Source of the DNA: Candidatus Zixiibacteriota bacterium
GTDB lineage: Bacteria; Zixibacteria; MSB-5A5; JAABVY01
DNA length: 64,000 nt
NCBI GenBank assembly: GCA_011056555.1
Contig: DSEQ01000007.1
Coordinates: forward strand, 1-64,000
Reading direction: 5' to 3'
The notes under the pieces were generated by a model. The model was not told where the DNA came from and searched no databases. It was given only the letters and a program-made list of their open reading frames with translations. Both the position numbers and the translations under genes were made by a program. How positions within the stretch are numbered: the first letter of the stretch is position 1; each line of letters begins with the position of its first letter. Below are positions 24,933-34,143 of this stretch, piece after piece.

Positions 24933-25844
24933 ATGGATGTAATCGAGATAGTTGATGTAACCAAGACCTTCGGGAAGCATACAGCGGTGGATAATCTCAG
25001 CCTGAACGTTCCCGAAAACAGCATTTACGGTTTTATCGGTCCTAATGGTTCGGGTAAGACGACCACACTCCGTATGATAATGAATATTCTTTATCCAGAC
25101 AGCGGCACAATCAAAGTATTCGGGAAAAGGCGCACGGGCAGCGCCTCTGACCGTATCGGCTATCTTCCGGAGGAGCGCGGGCTCTACAAGAATATGAAGG
25201 TGCGGGAGTCGCTGATATTCTATGCCGGACTGAAAAAATCTGATAACCTAAAGAAGGAAGCGGATTATTGGCTGGAGAGATTTGACCTCCAGGCCTGGGC
25301 TGATCGAAAAGTCGAGACACTCAGCAAGGGGATGAGTCAGAAGCTTCAATTTATTGTTGCAGTGTTAACTTCCCCGGAGCTGTTGATTCTGGATGAGCCT
25401 TTCACCGGCCTCGATCCTGTCAACCTCGATGTGATCCGTGAGGCTGCGCTCGAAATCCGTGACCGTGGAAGCACAATCATATTCAGCACCCATGACATGA
25501 GCATGGCCGAGAATATGTGCGACTTTATCTTTATGATCTGCGAAGGAAAGAAAGTGCTGGACGGCACGCTCGAATCTATTCAGGTCCAGTATAGCAACGA
25601 CACGATACGAATCAATGCCGAAAACGGGAAATTTGTCGTGGATGGAATCGATGGCATCGAGCAGGTAAGAAATCTGGGAAAATTGCAGGAGCTGCGGCTG
25701 AAAAAAGGGATTGATCCGCAGGATATTATTACTCAGATAATGGCCCGGACGCGCGTTAAGAGTTTCGATGTGAGCAAATCCTCTCTGCATGATATCTTCG
25801 TTCGAATCGCCGGACGCGAGGCCCTGAAGGAGGAAGATGCGTAA
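24933..25844 (+). CDS. ABC transporter ATP-binding protein (NatA-like, ABC-2 type)
   Basis: A 303-residue ATPase: Walker A 'GPNGSGKTT' near residue 37, Q-loop region 'IGYLPEERGLYKNMKV', signature 'ETLSKGMSQKLQF', Walker B 'LLILDEPFTGLD', and H-loop 'FSTHDMSMAEN'. The last 80 residues match the DUF4162 extension of this subgroup. It overlaps the permease gene by eight bases and together they should form an ABC-2 exporter. NatAB-type systems export sodium or drugs; the substrate here is unknown. Confidence 0.92.
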   Translation: MDVIEIVDVTKTFGKHTAVDNLSLNVPENSIYGFIGPNGSGKTTTLRMIMNILYPDSGTIKVFGKRRTGSASDRIGYLPEERGLYKNMKVRESLIFYAGLKKSDNLKKEADYWLERFDLQAWADRKVETLSKGMSQKLQFIVAVLTSPELLILDEPFTGLDPVNLDVIREAALEIRDRGSTIIFSTHDMSMAENMCDFIFMICEGKKVLDGTLESIQVQYSNDTIRINAENGKFVVDGIDGIEQVRNLGKLQELRLKKGIDPQDIITQIMARTRVKSFDVSKSSLHDIFVRIAGREALKEEDA

Positions 25845-27150
25845 GATACTATGGCTGGTAAGGCGCGAATACCTGACAACTATTCGTACCAAAGGCTTTC
25901 TTATAGGACTACTGATCGCGCCTCTGCTGTTCGGTGGAAGCGGAATCGTTTTTATGCTAATGAAAGATCGTGTGGATACAACCGACAAGCATGTAGCGAT
26001 TATAGACCGCTCAGGCATACTGGCAGATGAAATCATAAAAGCCGCCGCCGCCAGGAATTCCGAGGTTGTTTTCGATGAGCAGGGAAAAAAGGTCAGGCCG
26101 GCATATAAATTTGAAAGCATACCGCCCAATGAGGCTGATCCGTATGCACAGCGTCTGGAACTTTCTGATATGGTCCGTGACGGACGACTTCACGCATTTG
26201 TAGAAATAGGCCCGGAGGTTCTGTATCCGGACGGCGACGAGGAACGAAGTTCGATCAGGTATTATGGAAAGAATGCCGCCCTGGACAATATTCGAAGCTG
26301 GGTGGTATATCCGATCAACAATCATCTTCGCAAACTGCGTTTGATGGAATCGGGAGTTGATGAAAGCCAAGTAAGCAATGTTTTAAGGTGGCTCGATGTG
26401 GAAGGCCTCGGCCTCGTTTCTGTGGATGAAGCCACCGGAGAAATACAAGCCGCCAGGAGAAGCAGCGAGATTGAACTGCTGATGGTGCCGATTGCAGTGC
26501 TGGTACTGATGTATATGATGCTGATGATGACTGCCTTGCCGCTGTTGAATGCGGTGATGGAGGAGAAAAGCCAGAGGATTGCCGAGGTTCTTCTGGGCTC
26601 TATGAAACCGTTTGAATTTATGGCCGGGAAGGTTCTTGGGGCAATTGCGCTGTCATTAACGATGGCTGCGGTTTATGTGGGTGGGGGCCTGGCGACGGTT
26701 CGCTATCTCGGCCTGGGAGATTATATACCGTATCATGTGCTGCCCTGGTTCTTTGTCTATTTAATTCTGGCCATATTGATGTACGGGTCCTTGTTTGCCG
26801 CCTTTGGATCGGCCTGCAACAATGCCAAGGATGCCCAGTCGCTTACCTTTCCAGCGATTCTACCTTTGATAATATCATGGTTTCTGTTCATGCCCGTGCT
26901 CCAGGAGCCCACCGCAGGTTTTTCAACCTGGCTGTCGCTGTTTCCCCTCTGTACTCCAATGCTGATGCTGCTGAGGATTACCTCGCCAATAGGTATTCCC
27001 GCCTGGCAGCCCTGGGTAGGGCTGATCGGTGTGATTTTGTTTACGGTTTTTACGATCTGGGCGGGAGGCAGAATCTTCAGGGTGGCGATCTTAATTCAGG
27101 GAACCCCTCCAAAGCTCTCCCGGATAATCAGGTGGGCCCTCAGGGGTTAA
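25837..27150 (+). CDS. ABC-2 type transporter permease (NatB-like)
   Basis: A 437-residue permease. It begins with the usual 'WLVRREYLTTIRTKGFLIGL' and one membrane helix, then a large extracytoplasmic domain (about residues 45-215), then five to six helices from about residue 220 ('IAVLVLMYMMLMMTALPLLN'), including 'AVMEEKSQRIAEVLLGSMKP', the coupling-helix motif of the ABC2_membrane_3 family. The start overlaps the ATPase gene by eight bases. A bidirectional terminator follows at 27219. Confidence 0.9.
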   Translation: MRKILWLVRREYLTTIRTKGFLIGLLIAPLLFGGSGIVFMLMKDRVDTTDKHVAIIDRSGILADEIIKAAAARNSEVVFDEQGKKVRPAYKFESIPPNEADPYAQRLELSDMVRDGRLHAFVEIGPEVLYPDGDEERSSIRYYGKNAALDNIRSWVVYPINNHLRKLRLMESGVDESQVSNVLRWLDVEGLGLVSVDEATGEIQAARRSSEIELLMVPIAVLVLMYMMLMMTALPLLNAVMEEKSQRIAEVLLGSMKPFEFMAGKVLGAIALSLTMAAVYVGGGLATVRYLGLGDYIPYHVLPWFFVYLILAILMYGSLFAAFGSACNNAKDAQSLTFPAILPLIISWFLFMPVLQEPTAGFSTWLSLFPLCTPMLMLLRITSPIGIPAWQPWVGLIGVILFTVFTIWAGGRIFRVAILIQGTPPKLSRIIRWALRG

Positions 27151-27218
27151 TATCGGTAGATTTGATATTAGAGCATCATTGATAAGATAAGATCACAGGT
27201 CACCCGCTCTGTCAAAAG

Positions 27219-27252
27219 AAAAAGCCCGGCATTATATATGTGCCGAGCTTTC
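27219..27252. terminator. Bidirectional terminator between the ABC operon and the pilin gene
   Basis: AAAAAGCCCGGCA (27219-27231) is inverted at TGCCGAGCTTT (27241-27251) with one mismatch, around TTATATATG. A-run on the left and T-run on the right allow use on both strands, which suits the convergent genes. Confidence 0.75.
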
Positions 27253-27272
27253 TCCGGTTACTCCAAGTCACC

Positions 27273-27662
27273 TCAGTTTTCAGCATCGTTAGAAGTGCAC
27301 GACATCACTCCACTTTCATCGATAATCCATGTATCCGGTGTGGGATCGCCATCAAGCCCGGGGGAGGCGCAATGAGCAGTGGCAGTGAACGAGGCGCCAT
27401 CAGACGAAATATCGTACATGTAACGTGTGTTCGGCAGAATCTCAATATCGAGTTCATCCATATTTTCAGTGTAAAGATCATTGGCCTGGAAATATGCTCT
27501 TTCCATGGTATAAATCTGTTTCAGAATTCCCTGGGCCTCGGCCTGTTTTGACTGGGTCGACGAAGTCATGAAACGGGGAATCGCCAGCAGGGAAAGTACC
27601 GAGATTATAACCACGATAATGGTTAATTCAATTAATGTAAATCCTCTTGTAGCTCTCTTCAT
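27273..27662 (-). CDS. Type IV pilin-like prepilin
   Basis: A 129-residue protein beginning MKRATRGFTLIELTIIVVII, a textbook type III prepilin signal: cleavage after Gly, Phe as the first mature residue and Glu at +5, then about 20 hydrophobic residues. 'AIPRF' follows the helix as in major and minor pilins. The C-terminal domain is small and has a Cys pair (HCASPG near residue 99 and VMSC near residue 121) that could form the D-loop disulfide. The start at 27662 is chosen because GAGGTG lies just before it. No other pilus gene is in the window, so it is an orphan pilin or pseudopilin. Confidence 0.88.
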   Translation of the reverse strand: MKRATRGFTLIELTIIVVIISVLSLLAIPRFMTSSTQSKQAEAQGILKQIYTMERAYFQANDLYTENMDELDIEILPNTRYMYDISSDGASFTATAHCASPGLDGDPTPDTWIIDESGVMSCTSNDAEN

Positions 27663-27967
27663 ATTCACCTCTACTTCTCCAAATTTCATTCACAGGGACT
27701 TACTGCAATTGCTGTGCCGGAGCCTTAAGTATCGCTTGTATGTTGTGGGGCAACAGCTTAGGATTTTCAGACGGGCGAGGATATGCAACCGAAATAATAT
27801 ATAGAATTGCAGCATTTGCAGCCGGTTGCAGACCCTGTATAACATCTAAACAATCAGGGCTGTTTTCAGGGAAAGCCGGCGAAATCGATTTATAAATTGA
27901 ATCAAATTCGAAAACCCGCCGTAGTAAAGAAGATAAGATTGTCTTTGTTGCTTGAGGAGGGAAGTTC

Positions 27968-29017
27968 TTGGAAACTCCTGTTACAAGACTTAAGATCTAT
28001 ACGGTCGTTTTGCTGCTGATAATGATAATTAGCGGGATTACTACAGCCGAGGTAAACAGGGATTGCGTGCTGGCGCGTTCCGCTTTAATTAATCCTACAG
28101 GTGGAGGTACAAAAGCAGTGATATTTGGTACATTTGCCGAAAGCGAACATGGTTTAGAAAACGCCCTGATACTGGCCGAAAGTATCCGTACATTTGGGGG
28201 AAAATACAAGGATGCGCCTGTTTGGGTTTACGTATCCCAATACACTCCCGAAATAAATGAGGGCCTGAAAGACAGGTTTGCCGAATTGAAAGTGGAGATA
28301 AAAAGCAGTCAGACACCTGAAGATGCTGCGGGATTCTACTACTCCAGCAAAGTATTTGCCTCGGCAATGGCCGAGAAAGAAGCCGAAGGTCTGGGGCGCA
28401 TTCTTGTCTGGATGGATGATGACACTGTTATCCTGGCCGAACCCTCGGAATTCATCTTATCGAGGGGTGTCGAGTTTGGCTATAAGCCGGTCATGCATAA
28501 GCTGATCGGATCATCATATGCAGAGCCGCCTGATGAATTTTGGAGCCGCATTTATGATAGGCTGGGAATCGCCGAGTCGGCCATGTTTCCCATGATGACT
28601 GTGACGGACAGCATCGAAATCCGCCCCTATTTCAATGCCGGCATTCTGGTGGTCAGGCCGGAGCGGGAAATTCTGCGCAGCTGGGCGGAATACTATCCGC
28701 TTCTGTACCGCGATGAGTATTTCCAGAGTCTGGCTGAAAATGACGATCGCATAAAGATTTTCCTGCATCAGACAGCGTTGGTCGGAGCAGCTCTCAATAA
28801 CCTGAAAAAAGATCAGATGATAGAGTTGTCGGAAGGCGTTAATTATCCAGTTTTCTTCAAGGAGATGTTCGGCGCCGAGCATGAATATGATGATCTTAAT
28901 GGAGTAGTTACGCTGCGCTACGATCACTATTTCCGCAACCCCGCTCCGGACTGGCAGGAGAAGCTGCGGGGCCCCGAAGAGATCATCTCATGGCTGGCCG
29001 ATAAGCTGGGCCGGTAA
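27968..29017 (+). CDS. Exported or membrane-anchored glycosyltransferase-like protein
   Basis: A 349-residue protein read from TTG at 27968, with GAGGAGG (27953-27959) upstream. The N-terminus has a hydrophobic segment (IYTVVLLLIMIISGITTA) that should be a signal peptide or anchor. The rest resembles a GT-A nucleotide-sugar transferase fold: 'AVIFGTFAESEHGLENALIL', 'RILVWMDDDTVILAEP' with a DxD-type acidic triad, and 'PYFNAGILVVRP', the usual acceptor-side motif. An exported enzyme of this fold is odd because nucleotide sugars are cytoplasmic, so either the segment is an N-terminal anchor facing the cytoplasm or the protein binds another ligand. It has no obvious operon partner. Confidence 0.65.
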   Translation: METPVTRLKIYTVVLLLIMIISGITTAEVNRDCVLARSALINPTGGGTKAVIFGTFAESEHGLENALILAESIRTFGGKYKDAPVWVYVSQYTPEINEGLKDRFAELKVEIKSSQTPEDAAGFYYSSKVFASAMAEKEAEGLGRILVWMDDDTVILAEPSEFILSRGVEFGYKPVMHKLIGSSYAEPPDEFWSRIYDRLGIAESAMFPMMTVTDSIEIRPYFNAGILVVRPEREILRSWAEYYPLLYRDEYFQSLAENDDRIKIFLHQTALVGAALNNLKKDQMIELSEGVNYPVFFKEMFGAEHEYDDLNGVVTLRYDHYFRNPAPDWQEKLRGPEEIISWLADKLGR

Positions 29018-29102
29018 AGCGCTCGTTAACAGACACCTGAATTTTATTGCGCTCTCAAAATAATGGTTGAATTCCAGTTTAACCGAATGCTATATTACAG
29101 GC

Positions 29103-29576
29103 ATGATAGCAACAGATATCCAGAATTTGGCAGATTTCTCAAGGGCAGTGCGGGAGTCGTCGATGAAACGATTGAAAGATGTCCCGGACGGCTTCGAAAA
29201 CTGGAGACCTCTTGAAGGGGGTATGAGTTTTGCCGATATTGTTTTTCACCTGATCGAGGCGGACCGCTGGCTCCAGAAGAAACTCGAGGTCCAGGATTTG
29301 GCGCCAATATTCGGTAAATCGGGAGCGATTGAAATCTCAAGCCGGGGCGAATATGCCGACCTGCTGGAACAATTGGAAATAACCGGGGCGGAACGGGCAG
29401 GCCTGATTGAAAAGCTTGATGATAACCATCTGGCCCGTATGATTTATGATTCGCGTTTCGGCGGCATGGTATCGGTGTGGTGGATAATTATGCGCGGAAA
29501 CCTCGACCATGAAATTCATCACAGGGGGCAACTGAGCGTCTATCTGCGTCTGGCGGGATTGAGGGGAGAAAGCTGA
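29103..29576 (+). CDS. DinB-family protein
   Basis: A 157-residue four-helix protein of the DinB/YfiT superfamily: 'FADIVFHLIEADRWLQKKL' carries the first metal-ligand His, and 'GNLDHEIHHRGQLSVYLRLA' carries the other two His ligands, as in most members. The family includes thiol transferases and many proteins of unknown role. The start at 29103 (MIATDIQN) is chosen over TTG at 29067, because family members begin about here. Confidence 0.82.
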   Translation: MIATDIQNLADFSRAVRESSMKRLKDVPDGFENWRPLEGGMSFADIVFHLIEADRWLQKKLEVQDLAPIFGKSGAIEISSRGEYADLLEQLEITGAERAGLIEKLDDNHLARMIYDSRFGGMVSVWWIIMRGNLDHEIHHRGQLSVYLRLAGLRGES

Positions 29577-29722
29577 GCCGGCATTTTCTGCCGCTGACAG
29601 AGAATCCAATATTCCGCTTGAAGCTTCCGGCATCACATGCTATTATACAATTTTATTGACGGTCCGAATTTGAAGTTTAAAACAACTGCTTTGATACAGG
29701 ATATCATGCGTATATAAAGGTT

Positions 29723-30661
29723 ATGAATTTCGCGGAGATAGAAAATCCTCAAAATCCTGATGCTGCCCCCGGTATCGGATATGTTTTCTCATTCTCATCC
29801 GCCTTCTTTGCGGCCTGCGCCACAGTTGCAGGCAAATGGAACCTGGGAAGTATATCTGCGCTGTTATTAAGCGCCATGATATTTTCGATCGCGACCATAA
29901 TCATGAGCGCGGCCTACATCCCTTTCAATAATCTAAAGAAGATATTTGCCATCAAGCGTCAGGGTTGGATGTGGCTCTTGCTTTTTACCAGCAGCTCATT
30001 TCTGGCCATTTGGCTGTTCTGGGCCGGCATCAAAAATATCGATCCCTCCCTGGGGGCATTCCTCAATCGAACCGAGGTTATGATCGCCATACTAATGGGA
30101 ATTATTTTTCTGGGAGAAAGATTCAACCGCATTGAAACCCTGGGGGCGATCCTCTCTATCGGCGGGCTAGTGATCATGCGTCTAAGTCTGAGAGTAGAGT
30201 ACACCTATGGATTCTGGCTGGTGCTGGCCGGGTCGTTCTTTTTCGGGCTGACCGAGTTTTTTTCCAAGAAGACTGTCAGGCATGTCCCGCCGATTATTGC
30301 TGTCTATCTCCGTAACCTGATGATGTCCATCATGTACTGGATCGTTCTGGCCGGGGGCGATTTCAGTTTCGAGGGCCTGGAAGAAGTCTGGCCAGGGGTT
30401 TTGGCCCTGGGGATTTTCGGGCCGATCCTGTCACGAATGCTGTATATGATGGCGCTCAAGCGGCTGGAGCTTTCCAAGGTGGCGGTTATCAGTCAGACCC
30501 AGCCGATCTATGTTATTTTTCTGGCCCTTATATTTCTGCAGCAACTGCCGACATTCAGGGAAATTGTGGGCGGACTGTTTCTCCTGGTCGGATGCCTTAC
30601 GATGGTCCTGGGCCGCAGCCGCCACATAAAGCAACCATACCCGATAAATAATATGCGCTGA
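29723..30661 (+). CDS. EamA/DMT-family transporter
   Basis: A 312-residue membrane protein with ten predicted helices in two five-helix halves. Family signs are 'GAFLNRTEVMIAILMGIIFL' followed by 'GERFNRIETLGAILSIGGLV' at the end of the first EamA domain, and 'KLELSKVA'-like 'KRLELSKVAVISQTQPIYVI' in the second. DMT transporters export amino acids, nucleobases or other metabolites; the substrate cannot be read from sequence. The gene stands alone. Confidence 0.87.
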   Translation: MNFAEIENPQNPDAAPGIGYVFSFSSAFFAACATVAGKWNLGSISALLLSAMIFSIATIIMSAAYIPFNNLKKIFAIKRQGWMWLLLFTSSSFLAIWLFWAGIKNIDPSLGAFLNRTEVMIAILMGIIFLGERFNRIETLGAILSIGGLVIMRLSLRVEYTYGFWLVLAGSFFFGLTEFFSKKTVRHVPPIIAVYLRNLMMSIMYWIVLAGGDFSFEGLEEVWPGVLALGIFGPILSRMLYMMALKRLELSKVAVISQTQPIYVIFLALIFLQQLPTFREIVGGLFLLVGCLTMVLGRSRHIKQPYPINNMR

Positions 30662-30671
30662 AATATGTACT

Positions 30672-30706
30672 AAAAAACTCACCCCCTGGATCGGGAGTGA
30701 GTTTCT
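30672..30706 (-). terminator. Terminator, best formed on the minus strand
   Basis: AAACTCAC (30675-30682) pairs with GTGAGTTT (30697-30704), with further CCC/GGG pairing inside. Read leftwards it ends in six T residues, so it is strongest for transcription from the decayed gene at 30783-30985. It may also stop the rightward DMT transporter transcript. Confidence 0.7.
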
Positions 30707-30782
30707 ATAGGGAAGAGTAAACTTAGCGGTGGAGCTTTATCACGAAGATTTGCCCATTACGCCTTCTTACCAGGCTGACGTG

Positions 30783-30985
30783 CTATGCCAGGATATCCAT
30801 AATATTTGCACGCCTTTCATCGGCCTTTTTCAGCCCCGCAATATTGCCCTCATCGCTCATCTCAGCAATGATATACCGCTCATATTGCGCTGTAAAACGG
30901 CCCTCTCGATATCCTGGAGCTTTCTGGCACGATGGTAAAACATCGCCAGGTTCTCTTACCCCTTTAACGGGGCATTAAACATCAT
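30783..30985 (-). pseudogene. Decayed small gene (about 67 codons, one stop and one frameshift)
   Basis: On the minus strand AGGAGC lies six bases before ATGATG at 30985. The frame reads MMFNAPLKG, then TAA, then continues in the same frame as ENLAMFYHRARKLQDIERAVLQR. A shift of frame near 30880 then gives ERYIIAEMSDEGNIAGLKKA followed by DERRANIMDILA and a stop at 30783. The pieces together make one charged, helical protein, and a proper terminator lies just beyond. I infer a recently inactivated gene. An alternative is a nine-residue leader peptide overlapping the CCCC-GTTAAA-GGGG hairpin. The product resembles nothing I can name. The rest of 30707-31267 holds nothing recognisable. Confidence 0.45.
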
Positions 30986-31267
30986 AATAAAGCTCCTGTC
31001 ATACTTATCGGCATGTATGTTTTTTATGATTAGAGATTTATAGTAATTTTCAGAGTATATTAAGATTCTATATAACTTAATCAGCCAAAATACAGGCAGT
31101 GTGAATCATAATGCAGAGGTCTGTATGCAAAATATATCATTTTTCGCTCTGGGGACAACTTACAGCAGGTTCACCGCGGGTCGGTGCGGTAATGATTCTG
31201 TATATTTTTCCGATTAAACAGGATAGCACGATTTTCTCGCCTGAAATCAAAACCGGTAATTGATTTT

Positions 31268-31299
31268 TTGGCAATTGTGTGTATTTTACTTTATATAAT
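31268..31299 (+). promoter_or_regulatory. Candidate sigma-70 promoter of the 917-residue sorted protein
   Basis: TTGGCA at 31268-31273 is followed after 17 bases by TTATAT (31291-31296), which overlaps a TATAAT at 31294-31299. The ATG is at 31354, giving a leader of about 50 bases. Confidence 0.5.
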
Positions 31300-31353
31300 T
31301 ATCGAGGCGCAGGGTTTGCAGAATCAGGTGGAAGAAGAAACTAAGAGGTGATT

Positions 31354-34107
31354 ATGAAAAGAGTGATGTTGGTAATAATCAGTGTAGCTTTCTTATTTAT
31401 GCTGATTCCAGAAGGTATGGCAGGGGGCAATTCCGGTTTGGCGGAATATATCCTGCGCCATAACGCGCGCGTAAATAATACTGCAGTCAATGTTGACGGT
31501 TTCCAGTCAAAAGGGGATCTTAACCAGGGCGCTATCTCTCTATTCGAGGATGTACAAATAAGCGAGGAGGCATCCACCGACAGGTTCAGGCATCAGTTTT
31601 CGGCACTGAGCCTTATGAGCGAAGGAAGGGTTCTGGCGGGCTGGGAAGATAATAGAAATGGCGACTTCGATATATTCGGGCAGGTAGTCTCCCCGGGCGG
31701 TCTCACTTCCGGAGCTGACAATCTGCTGGTATCCGACGATCGGTTTCTGTCGAATACGATGATAGATTTTGACTTTAATTCGGAAGGCACCATAGTGGCA
31801 GTGTGGGTTAATGAAACCGGCGATCTGTGGCTGCGGGCTTATGATTCCACCTTTGCACCTCTTGTCGATGCCAAGCTGGTTAATGATAATATGACCGCCA
31901 ATGTAACCTCGTTTCCGGATGTGTCGTTTCTAAGCGATAATCGGGTAGTTGTGGTATGGGAGGATACCCGGCTGGAATCGGCGATTTTCGGGCAGATTTA
32001 CAATGCCAATTTCTCTGCGGCAGGGGGTAATTTCCAGGTCAGTCCGGCCGAAGAGGGTAAGCTTTTCTGGTCACCGAAGGTAGCTGCCGGGAGCAGCGGG
32101 CAATTTGCAGTGATCTGGGAGGAAATCAGCACCTCAGGGGGTAGTGTATTTTTTATTCTATATGATTCCGAGGCTTCGCCGACAGGAATCCCCGATAATG
32201 TTGCAGATCTGGCAAACCAGTCTGATGATCAATTTGATCCTGCCATAGCGAGCCTGGGTACGGAGGGATACCTGGTCGGATGGAGTGATTCCCGTGATGG
32301 TGATCAGAATATCTATGTTCAGCATTTTGATGGAAATGCAAATAAAGTAGAGGATAACTTTCTGGTCAGCGAGGGGCTCGGCAATGAAGCTTTTGATTTA
32401 TTTTTCGCCCAGAATCCCGGGGACAGCCTGCTGGCGGTCTGGGCCAATATTGGTGTGAGGTCCGAAATCGTGGCCCAGGTTTTTGACCAGACCGGAAAAG
32501 TCAGCGGCGGTAATTTCACTGTGTCTGACGGCCTGGTACTGGGTGAAAGATTCAGCCCGAACGCCATATTCCGTGTTGATGGATCGGTTTTTATCAGCTT
32601 CACGGATACCCGTTCCGCATTCATAGATATTTACGCACAGATTTTAAACAGCGACTTTTCCTTATCCGGAAACAATTTCAAGCTGACCACAGGTGCGACC
32701 GGCGCTCAGCAGGTTGGATCGGATATTGTGCGGATGGCGGGTGATGATTTTGGCGTGGTCTGGACAGATCTGAGAAATGATGATGGCGATATTTTCTTTC
32801 AGCGCGGGGATGGGTTCGGCAATCCATACGGCTCGAATTTGAAACTTAATGACGATCTCGGTAGATCGCTCCAGGACGATCCCTCGATCGGATCCGCCAC
32901 TAACGGGTTGGCTTTAGCCGCCTGGGTTGACGGGAGATCTTCCGGCGAGCTGACAGGAATCAATATCTTCGCTCAGCGGATCGGTGCCAATGGGCAGAAA
33001 GTAGGCAGTAACTTTCCGGTTAATGACGATCCTGCCGGAACTGCCGTATTGCAGGCCGAGCCTGAGTGCGACATTGCTCCCTCGGGAAAGGCGGTGGTCG
33101 CCTGGAGAGACAGGCGCAACGGTGTCGATGATATTTTCGCTCAACTTTATGATGCTTCCGGGAGCCCCGTCGGTATGAACTTCAAGGTGAACCTAGAAAC
33201 TTTGCCATGCAAGAATCCAAAGATTGCCATGGCCAACGACGAGAGCTTTATGATCGCCTGGCTGATTGAGTTGGAAGCCAAATCTTATATCAAGTTTCAA
33301 TTATATAGTGCGCAGGGGACCCCGGCAGGCGGGAACATGCTGATTCCCGCGGACACATCAATAAATCAGCAGCTCGATTTTGATCTCTCGGTGAATCCCT
33401 ATTTTGGATTCTACGTGCTGGCATGGATCAATCAAAATAATGCTGAAAGGGAGATCAACGCAATGCTGCTCAATCCTGACGGATCGTCTGATTCCACGGT
33501 GATGGTCATATCCGACGCGGTCAACCTCGGATTTGAAGATATCTCGGTCGATATGGATACTGACAACAGCTATGTTGTGGCCTGGAGCGATATGCGTTCG
33601 GGAGTAAGGAGATCATACCTCAGTTTCGTCGATGCCGGTTTGACGGTATATCCCGATCAGCTGATTTCGCAAAAAGCAGGTGTCGCGCGTGAGCAGGAGC
33701 CGGCAATAGCGATTAATGGACGTACCTGGTTTGCCTCGTGGAGCGATAACCGTAATGTCGGAGACGGTTATGATATATATGCGAATTCCAATCTGTATAA
33801 TCCGACTTCTGCCGGGGAGGACGGCGATTCCCCTGTTCCCGATTTATTGGCACTCTCACAGAATTATCCTAATCCATTCAATCCGATAACCAGAATTGAT
33901 TTCAATCTGCCTCGTGACATGACCGAAGTGAGTTTTGAGGTTTATAATGTTCTGGGCCGGAAAGTATATTCGGAGACAATGAAAAATATGTCCGCCGGAT
34001 CATACACGATTGAATTCAATGGAGAAGGGTTGTCATCCGGAATCTACCTCTACAGGCTGAAAGCGGATGACAGAATCATGACGAGGAAGATGTCTTTGTT
34101 GAAATAA
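31354..34107 (+). CDS. Exported repeat protein with type IX sorting domain, probable double beta propeller
   Basis: A 917-residue protein. The signal peptide runs MKRVMLVIISVAFLFMLIP to about residue 23. The body carries about fourteen copies of a short motif of the form A/G-W-x-D-x-R ... D-I-x-x-Q: 'GWEDNRNGDFDIFGQV', 'VWEDTRLESAIFGQIY', 'GWSDSRDGDQNIYVQHFD', 'VWTDLRNDDGDIFFQ', 'AWRDRRNGVDDIFAQLYD', 'AWSDMRSGVRRSYLSFVD' and others about 50-60 residues apart. Fourteen copies would fit two seven-bladed propellers (inference). The last 85 residues are a sorting domain: 'LSQNYPNPFNPITRIDF', 'VLGRKVYS', 'GIYLYRLKAD', ending MSLLK. AGAGGTG lies before the ATG. Such proteins are secreted and held at the surface; ligand unknown. 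Confidence 0.85.
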   Translation: MKRVMLVIISVAFLFMLIPEGMAGGNSGLAEYILRHNARVNNTAVNVDGFQSKGDLNQGAISLFEDVQISEEASTDRFRHQFSALSLMSEGRVLAGWEDNRNGDFDIFGQVVSPGGLTSGADNLLVSDDRFLSNTMIDFDFNSEGTIVAVWVNETGDLWLRAYDSTFAPLVDAKLVNDNMTANVTSFPDVSFLSDNRVVVVWEDTRLESAIFGQIYNANFSAAGGNFQVSPAEEGKLFWSPKVAAGSSGQFAVIWEEISTSGGSVFFILYDSEASPTGIPDNVADLANQSDDQFDPAIASLGTEGYLVGWSDSRDGDQNIYVQHFDGNANKVEDNFLVSEGLGNEAFDLFFAQNPGDSLLAVWANIGVRSEIVAQVFDQTGKVSGGNFTVSDGLVLGERFSPNAIFRVDGSVFISFTDTRSAFIDIYAQILNSDFSLSGNNFKLTTGATGAQQVGSDIVRMAGDDFGVVWTDLRNDDGDIFFQRGDGFGNPYGSNLKLNDDLGRSLQDDPSIGSATNGLALAAWVDGRSSGELTGINIFAQRIGANGQKVGSNFPVNDDPAGTAVLQAEPECDIAPSGKAVVAWRDRRNGVDDIFAQLYDASGSPVGMNFKVNLETLPCKNPKIAMANDESFMIAWLIELEAKSYIKFQLYSAQGTPAGGNMLIPADTSINQQLDFDLSVNPYFGFYVLAWINQNNAEREINAMLLNPDGSSDSTVMVISDAVNLGFEDISVDMDTDNSYVVAWSDMRSGVRRSYLSFVDAGLTVYPDQLISQKAGVAREQEPAIAINGRTWFASWSDNRNVGDGYDIYANSNLYNPTSAGEDGDSPVPDLLALSQNYPNPFNPITRIDFNLPRDMTEVSFEVYNVLGRKVYSETMKNMSAGSYTIEFNGEGLSSGIYLYRLKADDRIMTRKMSLLK

Positions 34108-34143
34108 ATCACCCTCGCACAATATGCCGAAATCCCGGGGGCG

